NCBI RefSeq assembly: GCF_000158175.1 | Contig: NZ_DS999411.1 | Span: 1,526,964-1,590,963, forward strand | Source: Luminiphilus syltensis NOR5-1B | GTDB lineage: Bacteria > Pseudomonadota > Gammaproteobacteria > Pseudomonadales > Halieaceae | DNA length: 64,000 nucleotides | Direction: 5' to 3' | In this document: positions 59,026 through 64,000 of the stretch, one piece after another | Layout of the letters: each line of letters opens with the position of its first letter | How positions within the stretch are numbered: the stretch's first letter is position 1 | Position numbers and translations under genes: made by a program | Notes under the pieces: model-generated | The model's database searches: none | What the model was told of the DNA's origin: nothing | Seen by the model: the letters and a program-made list of their open reading frames with translations, nothing else

Positions 59026-60837
59026 TTACTCGTCGAGAAAGCTACGCAGGTAGTCCGAGCGGGTGGGGTGTCGAAGTTTACGCAGCGCTTTCGCCTCTAT
59101 CTGACGGATACGCTCGCGGGTGACATCAAACTGCTTGCCGACTTCCTCAAGTGTATGGTCGGTGTTCATATCGATGCCAAAGCGCATGCGCAGTACCTTG
59201 GCTTCACGAGCCGTCAGCCCGGCGAGCACGTCGGTGGTGGCTTCCGTGAGTCCCTCTTCGGTTGCGGAGTCTACGGGGCTGGCAATGGTCACGTCTTCGA
59301 TGAAGTCGCCCAGGCTGGAGTCCTCGTCGTCGCCGATCGGGGTCTCCATGGAGATCGGTTCCTTGGCAATCTTGAGCACTTTACGCACCTTGTCCTCGGG
59401 CATCTCCATGCGTTCGCCGAGCTCTTCGGGGGTCGGTTCACGGCCCATTTCCTGGAGCATCTGGCGCGATATACGGTTGAGTTTGTTGATGGTCTCGATC
59501 ATGTGTACCGGTATGCGAATCGTGCGCGCCTGATCCGCAATCGAGCGGGTAATCGCCTGGCGTATCCACCACGTCGCGTAGGTCGAGAACTTATAGCCGC
59601 GCCGGTATTCAAATTTGTCCACCGCCTTCATCAGGCCGATATTGCCTTCCTGAATCAGATCGAGGAATTGCAGACCGCGGTTGGTGTATTTCTTGGCGAT
59701 CGAAATAACCAGGCGCAGGTTGGCTTCCACCATTTCCTTCTTGGCGCGCCGGGCCCGGGCTTCCCCCATCGACATTCGGCGATTGATCTCTTTGATTTCC
59801 GCGACGGTCAGGCCGATCTCATCTTCGACAGCACCGATACGACGTTGCAGTCGTTGAATTTCGTCTTTGTGCAGGCTGATGCGGGCGCCGAGCTCTTTTT
59901 TGCGCATGACGCGCGATACCCAGCGCGAGTCGCTCTCAGACCCCTGGAAGCTCTTGATGAAATCCTTGCGGTCCATGCGGCATTCACGCACCACGATTCG
60001 CATAATCTCGCGTTCCTGCTCCCGTACAATTTGCAGCGCAGTCCGAGGTGCCTCAACCAGCGGATCAAAAACACGCGGGGTTAACTTGAAGAACTTGAAC
60101 AGCTCGCCGAGCTTGTCCATCTCCGCGATGGCCTTTTTAGACTGACGACTCTCGGCTGCCAACACCTTTTCGGTACGGGTGCATTGACGCTTGAGCGCAG
60201 TGAAGCGCTTCTTGGCCTCAATGGGATCCGGGCCGGTATCGGGGGCCTCATCGTCGTCGGTCTTGTTTTTTGCAGCTGCCGTCTGCTCGGCAATCTCCTG
60301 GGCGGAGGGGACATGGTCGGCCGGATCGAGATAACCGACCAGAATATCGGCGAGCTTTCGCTCCTCCTTGGTGACAAGGTCGTATTCTTCAGTCAGGCGC
60401 CGCGCGACACCGGGGTAGTGCGCCATGGCGGCCATGAGTTCGCGGATGCCCTCTTCAATGCGCTTGGCGATAACAATCTCGCCTTCACGGGTCAGGAGCT
60501 CGACGGTACCCATCTCGCGCATGTACATACGCACCGGATCCGTGGTGCGACCCGCTTCATTTTCAACCGCTGCGAGAGCGGCGGCGGCCTCTGCCGCGGC
60601 GATTTCGTCGGCGGAGCGATCGCCTTCGGTCAATATGAGTTCGTCGGCGTCGGGCGCCTGTTCGAAGACCTGAATCCCCATGTCGTTGATCATCTGGATG
60701 ATGTCTTCGACCTGATCCGGTTCGGATATATCCTGTGGCAGATGGTCGTTGACCTCGGAGTAGGTGAGGTAGCCCTGCTCCTTACCCTTGGCTATAAGTG
60801 CTTTTAATCGTGACTGTTTGTGCACTCGCTCAGACAT
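59026..60837 (-). CDS. rpoD: RNA polymerase sigma-70 factor RpoD
   Basis: The 603-aa protein has all regions of a housekeeping sigma factor: 1.1 ([20 protein letters not shown]), 1.2 ([20 protein letters not shown]), the non-conserved insert, 2.1-2.4 ([40 protein letters not shown]), 3 and 4.2 ([20 protein letters not shown]). It is the last of the rpsU-yqeY-dnaG-rpoD operon. Confidence 0.99.
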   Translation of the reverse strand: MSERVHKQSRLKALIAKGKEQGYLTYSEVNDHLPQDISEPDQVEDIIQMINDMGIQVFEQAPDADELILTEGDRSADEIAAAEAAAALAAVENEAGRTTDPVRMYMREMGTVELLTREGEIVIAKRIEEGIRELMAAMAHYPGVARRLTEEYDLVTKEERKLADILVGYLDPADHVPSAQEIAEQTAAAKNKTDDDEAPDTGPDPIEAKKRFTALKRQCTRTEKVLAAESRQSKKAIAEMDKLGELFKFFKLTPRVFDPLVEAPRTALQIVREQEREIMRIVVRECRMDRKDFIKSFQGSESDSRWVSRVMRKKELGARISLHKDEIQRLQRRIGAVEDEIGLTVAEIKEINRRMSMGEARARRAKKEMVEANLRLVISIAKKYTNRGLQFLDLIQEGNIGLMKAVDKFEYRRGYKFSTYATWWIRQAITRSIADQARTIRIPVHMIETINKLNRISRQMLQEMGREPTPEELGERMEMPEDKVRKVLKIAKEPISMETPIGDDEDSSLGDFIEDVTIASPVDSATEEGLTEATTDVLAGLTAREAKVLRMRFGIDMNTDHTLEEVGKQFDVTRERIRQIEAKALRKLRHPTRSDYLRSFLDE

Positions 60838-60978
60838 TCGTAACCCTACGCATTTCGCAACTAAATAAGTTCGCGATTGTAGCTCTTTGAGATCGGATCA
60901 GCCACGACCCGAGGATGATTTGGGCAAAAAACGGACATTTTTGCCGTTCTTACCGGCGATAGCAGCGGATCACCCCGA

Positions 60979-62880
60979 TCAGCTGCGCCCTTTGAGGGTG
61001 CGCAACTGTCGCGTGATCGCCATAAGCTCCTGTTTTTCGTCGGTGTCCAGGTCGGCGAAGGGCTTGGCTTTCAGTGCCCGCAGCCGTTCATTCAGGCTCA
61101 CCGCCTGTCGATGGTTTCTGACCTGGTCGAGCAGTCCGGTAAACAGCGCGTCGAGCCCGGCATCTTCGATCAGTGTTTCTCGACCCGAGTAGTCTGCCAG
61201 CCGTTGACCATCGCTGGTGCCATACCAGTAACCGAGCAGGGCAGCGGACGAAATCTGGGGATTTTCATGAATATGGTTTGCCAACTCGCGCAGCAAGGTG
61301 AGGTCTTCGTGGCTGCCGTCGACGAGCTCGCCAGTGTCGAGGTCTTTTGCCAATACGGGTTTCAGGACGGTCAGGCCCAGCAGGCGTTGTACCGCGCTAT
61401 GAACCCGGGGGTCCAGCGCGGGTCCTGTCCGTTCGGCGTTGGACTCTGCCTCGTCAAATTGCTGGCCCGTGGGCTCCCAGTCACCGTCTTCCAGAGGCGG
61501 CGCGTCAAACGGCGGTGGCGTCAGCTCGGATTCAGCCATGACGGGGCCGGATGTTGGCCGCTGTTCGGGGGTTGGCGGTGGTGCCTGCAGGCGCTTCAGG
61601 CTGTCGAGGTCTATCCCGGTTCTTCGCGCCAGATCCTGGTACATCAGCTCCTTGAAAACACCATCGGGTAACCGCTGCAAAAACGGTGCGGCGAGTTTGG
61701 ATAGGCGCGCGCGACCGTCCATGGTCGCCACATCCATGGCCTCTGACAGATGGTCAAACAGATAGGTCTCGAGTGGTGCGGCGCCATTAAAACGCGCTTC
61801 GATGAAATCGCGACCTTTCTTTCGCACCAGGGTGTCGGGGTCTTCTCCCTCATCGAGAAACAAAAACCGCGCCTGTCGCCCGTCCTGCATGACCGGGAGC
61901 GCCGATTCCAGGGCGCGAAACGCGGCCTTGCGGCCCGCGTCGTCCCCATCAAAGCAAAAGATAACTTCGGGAACGAGGCGGTAAAGTCGCTCCAGATGGG
62001 CTTCTGATGTGGCGGTGCCGAGGGTGGCAACGGCATAGCCGATACCATGCTGTGCCAGTGCAATAACATCCATGTACCCCTCGACTACCACAATGCGCTC
62101 GAGACGATTGTTGTACTTGCGTGCCTGATAAAGCCCGTAAAGCTCTCGGGATTTATGAAATACCGGTGTCTCGGGGGAATTCAGGTATTTGGGTTTGTCA
62201 TCACCGAGCACCCTGCCGCCGAAGGCGATCACTCGACCGCGTTGGTCGAGGATCGGAAAGATCACGCGTTCGCGAAAGCGGTCGTATACCCGATCGCGAT
62301 CATTTTTGATGAGCATGCCGCATTTCAGCAAGCGTTCCTGCTCGGCCTCACTTTGCCCGCAGGCGGCGATCAGGTTGTCCCACCCGGGAGGCGCATAGCC
62401 CAGGCGAAAGGCCTTGGCGATTTCACCGGTTAGGCCGCGGGACTTTAAATAGTCGACCGCCGACCCGGCCGCCGGATGTTGGCGCAGGCTGCGTTCGTAG
62501 AATTGGGCGGATTGTTCCAGTGATTCGTACAGCGGCTTGTTGCTGTCGGCAGAGTTGGCAGCACTGCCTGGTCGTGCCTCCTCGCGCGGGACTTCAAGCC
62601 CCGCTGACTGGGCGAGGTTCTCCACTGCCTCCGGAAAGTCGAGTTTTTCGTAATCCATAACGAAACCGATCGCGTTACCACCGGCGCCGCAGCCAAAGCA
62701 GTAGAAAAACTGCTTTTCCGGATTAACGCTGAAGGAGGGGGTCTTTTCGTCGTGAAACGGACAGCATGCAGAGTAGTTCTTGCCGGTTTTCCGCAGCTTG
62801 ACGCGCCGGTCGATCACATCAACGATGTCGAGACGGTCGAGCAGGTCATCCAGAAATTTTTGCGGGATTCTACCGGCCAC
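60979..62880 (-). CDS. dnaG: DNA primase DnaG
   Basis: The 633-aa primase has the CHC2 zinc finger (Cys40, His43, Cys61, Cys64), the RNA polymerase domain with the Toprim motif (VVVEGYMDVIALAQHGIGYA and FDGDDAGRKA) and a C-terminal DnaB-interaction domain. It lays RNA primers at the replication fork. Located between yqeY and rpoD, as usual for the group. Confidence 0.99.
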   Translation of the reverse strand: MAGRIPQKFLDDLLDRLDIVDVIDRRVKLRKTGKNYSACCPFHDEKTPSFSVNPEKQFFYCFGCGAGGNAIGFVMDYEKLDFPEAVENLAQSAGLEVPREEARPGSAANSADSNKPLYESLEQSAQFYERSLRQHPAAGSAVDYLKSRGLTGEIAKAFRLGYAPPGWDNLIAACGQSEAEQERLLKCGMLIKNDRDRVYDRFRERVIFPILDQRGRVIAFGGRVLGDDKPKYLNSPETPVFHKSRELYGLYQARKYNNRLERIVVVEGYMDVIALAQHGIGYAVATLGTATSEAHLERLYRLVPEVIFCFDGDDAGRKAAFRALESALPVMQDGRQARFLFLDEGEDPDTLVRKKGRDFIEARFNGAAPLETYLFDHLSEAMDVATMDGRARLSKLAAPFLQRLPDGVFKELMYQDLARRTGIDLDSLKRLQAPPPTPEQRPTSGPVMAESELTPPPFDAPPLEDGDWEPTGQQFDEAESNAERTGPALDPRVHSAVQRLLGLTVLKPVLAKDLDTGELVDGSHEDLTLLRELANHIHENPQISSAALLGYWYGTSDGQRLADYSGRETLIEDAGLDALFTGLLDQVRNHRQAVSLNERLRALKAKPFADLDTDEKQELMAITRQLRTLKGRS

Positions 62881-63051
62881 GGATTACACCTCGCGGCTGA
62901 TGCCGCGTTCCGGGGTGTCGAGAGCGGGGTGATGCCATTGGAAAATCACAGTGAAACATCCGGTGGCTAAAAGTAGGTAGACGTCTACCTTAGCGCCTTG
63001 GGACGATTCAGGGGAGAGTAAACGTAGTGCAAAGTCGCGGTGCGTCTCCGC

Positions 63052-63501
63052 TCAGCCGTTCAGCTTCGCCTTAACGAGCTTCGAGACCTCGCCCATATCG
63101 GCGCGGCCCTGAAGTTGCGGTTTGAGCTTCCCCATAAGGGGGCCCATGGCGGCCATTCCGGTAGCCTCAATGCTCGCGAGAGCGTCGTCGATCATTGCCG
63201 CAATTTCATCGGACCCAAGCTGTGCGGGGAGGTAGTCCTGAATAACCGCGATCTCCGATTTCTCCTGATCCGCGAGTTCGGTACGGCCGGCGTCTTCATA
63301 CTGCCGGATTGAGTCCCGGCGCTGCTTGACCATTTTGTCGAGGATACTGAGGGCGCGTTCATCATCGATTTCGATGCGTTCATCGACCTCTATGCGCTTG
63401 AACTCAGACTGAATGAGTCTGATGGTGCCGAGGCGCGCCTTGTCACGCGCCTTCATGGCGGCTTTCATATCCGCCTTGACGGTAGCGACGATATCGCTCA
63501 C
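63052..63501 (-). CDS. yqeY: GatB/YqeY domain protein
   Basis: The 149-aa protein is the stand-alone YqeY form: KADMKAAMKARDKARLGTIR, IQDYLPAQLGSDEIAAMIDD and MGPLMGKLKPQLQGRADMGE. It resembles the tRNA-binding tail of the GatB amidotransferase subunit; its precise role is unsettled. It is placed 8 bp after rpsU in the operon. Confidence 0.95.
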   Translation of the reverse strand: MSDIVATVKADMKAAMKARDKARLGTIRLIQSEFKRIEVDERIEIDDERALSILDKMVKQRRDSIRQYEDAGRTELADQEKSEIAVIQDYLPAQLGSDEIAAMIDDALASIEATGMAAMGPLMGKLKPQLQGRADMGEVSKLVKAKLNG

Positions 63502-63509
63502 GTCGGTGC

Positions 63510-63725
63510 TCAGTAGAGACGCTGGCGCTTACGGTTTTCGCGCGACATCTTCTTCAAGTGGCGCTTCACGGCAGCGGCGGCCGCGCGCTTGCGCACGGTC
63601 GTTGGCTTCTCGTAGTGCTCACGCTTGCGAACTTCCGCAAGCAATCCGGCTTTCTCGCAGGAGCGCTTGAAACGACGCAATGCGACGTCAAACGGCTCAT
63701 TTTCCTTTACCTTAACTGAAGGCAT
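63510..63725 (-). CDS. rpsU: 30S ribosomal protein bS21
   Basis: The 71-aa highly basic protein ([20 protein letters not shown], then [20 protein letters not shown]) is a full-length bS21, which supports base-pairing of the 16S rRNA tail with Shine-Dalgarno sequences. First gene of the operon, under the promoter at 63799-63827. Confidence 0.98.
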   Translation of the reverse strand: MPSVKVKENEPFDVALRRFKRSCEKAGLLAEVRKREHYEKPTTVRKRAAAAAVKRHLKKMSRENRKRQRLY

Positions 63726-63798
63726 TCATTCGTTCCTGTAGCGGGTTATTTACGGCTGCTTTTTAGCCAGTAACAGCCATTGATTTCAGAGGGCGCGA

Positions 63799-63827
63799 AG
63801 TATAGGCGCAGCGGGGGGATTTTGCAA
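63799..63827 (-). promoter_or_regulatory. Promoter of the rpsU-yqeY-dnaG-rpoD operon
   Basis: On the minus strand TTGCAA (63827-63822), 17 bp and TATACT (63804-63799), followed by a GC-rich discriminator (TCGCGCCC) as in growth-rate-controlled promoters. Confidence 0.8.
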
Positions 63828-63882
63828 AGGCGGCTAACATGTTAATTTCTCGCACCTTTTTCGCTTATGTGGGGGCGTTTTA

Positions 63883-64000
63883 GTGCGAGTTCTGGGTATC
63901 GAGACATCCTGTGACGAAACGGGCGTGGCAATTTACGATACCGCGCGCGGACTGCTGGCGGACGCGCTCTTCAGTCAGGTCGCCATTCATGCCGAGTATG
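63883..64000 (+). CDS. tsaD: tRNA N6-adenosine threonylcarbamoyltransferase TsaD (5' part)
   Basis: From a GTG at 63883 the 39 visible codons read [20 protein letters not shown] and ...SQVAIHAEY, the N-terminal ASKHA motif of TsaD (formerly Gcp), which makes t6A37 in ANN-decoding tRNAs. The gene runs off the window. It is divergent from rpsU, the arrangement usual in gammaproteobacteria. Confidence 0.95.
   Translation, partial: MRVLGIETSCDETGVAIYDTARGLLADALFSQVAIHAEY

Overview
This window comes from a gammaproteobacterium, probably marine and possibly close to the Halieaceae (inference). The right end carries the rpsU-yqeY-dnaG-rpoD macromolecular-synthesis operon with divergent tsaD. An ectoine-degradation operon, a TonB-dependent receptor, a BciB/FrhB-type chlorophyllide-reductase-like gene directly behind rpoD, and a tRNA-Ile2(CAU) in the neighbourhood of rpoD fit that picture.

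The left two thirds (1-42.7 kb) read as a stack of integrated elements at the tRNA-Ile2(CAU) gene. The intact tRNA lies at 42674-42750. A 72-bp direct repeat of its 3' part (71/72 identical) lies at 12953-13024, so 13.0-42.7 kb is a roughly 29.7-kb island. A third tRNA 3' half, from a different Ile(CAU)-like tRNA, lies at 5157-5196 and is joined to the 3' half of a group I intron. A second intron half without an exon lies at 11833-11952. The island is composite. A smaller satellite-like module (about 24.05-31.66 kb: tyrosine integrase, Toprim/DUF3987 replication protein, ArdB/KlcA antirestriction protein, small genes) sits inside it. The right end of that module is duplicated at 1-1.93 kb.

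Layout: 1-1.9 kb, end of a second copy of the module. 2.0-4.55 kb, restriction-modification cargo (HNH nuclease, Vsr, m5C methyltransferase whose best start is an ATT codon). 5.2-12.6 kb, small genes, an M48 lipoprotein peptidase, an AraC regulator and small membrane or secreted proteins. 13.4-22.7 kb, DUF6090-like protein, S9 peptidase, IS91 relic, an exosortase-type surface protein convergent with a lone reverse transcriptase, a collagen-like protein, EcsC. 22.9-31.7 kb, integrase relic, YegP and the module. 31.95-42.05 kb, a catabolic cluster of unknown substrate (LuxR regulator, TonB receptor, acyl-CoA ligase, SDR, ThDP enzyme, decayed ligase, second SDR, cupin, VOC protein).

Right of the tRNA the sequence looks more like stable chromosome: EamA exporter plus Fe-S old-yellow-enzyme (43-46 kb), an RdhA/QueG-like Fe-S protein, a GT2/GtrA/GT39-type glycosylation operon (47.8-51 kb), the doeB2-doeD-doeA-doeC ectoine catabolism operon (51.5-56.6 kb), a membrane protein, the BciB-like gene, rpoD, dnaG, yqeY, rpsU and the start of tsaD.

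The least explained signals are an 18-bp motif dispersed through the satellite module on both strands, the reverse transcriptase paired with a DUF1554 surface protein, the truncated group I introns at presumed attachment sites, and the ATT-initiated methyltransferase. All family assignments are from reading motifs; no database search was run.
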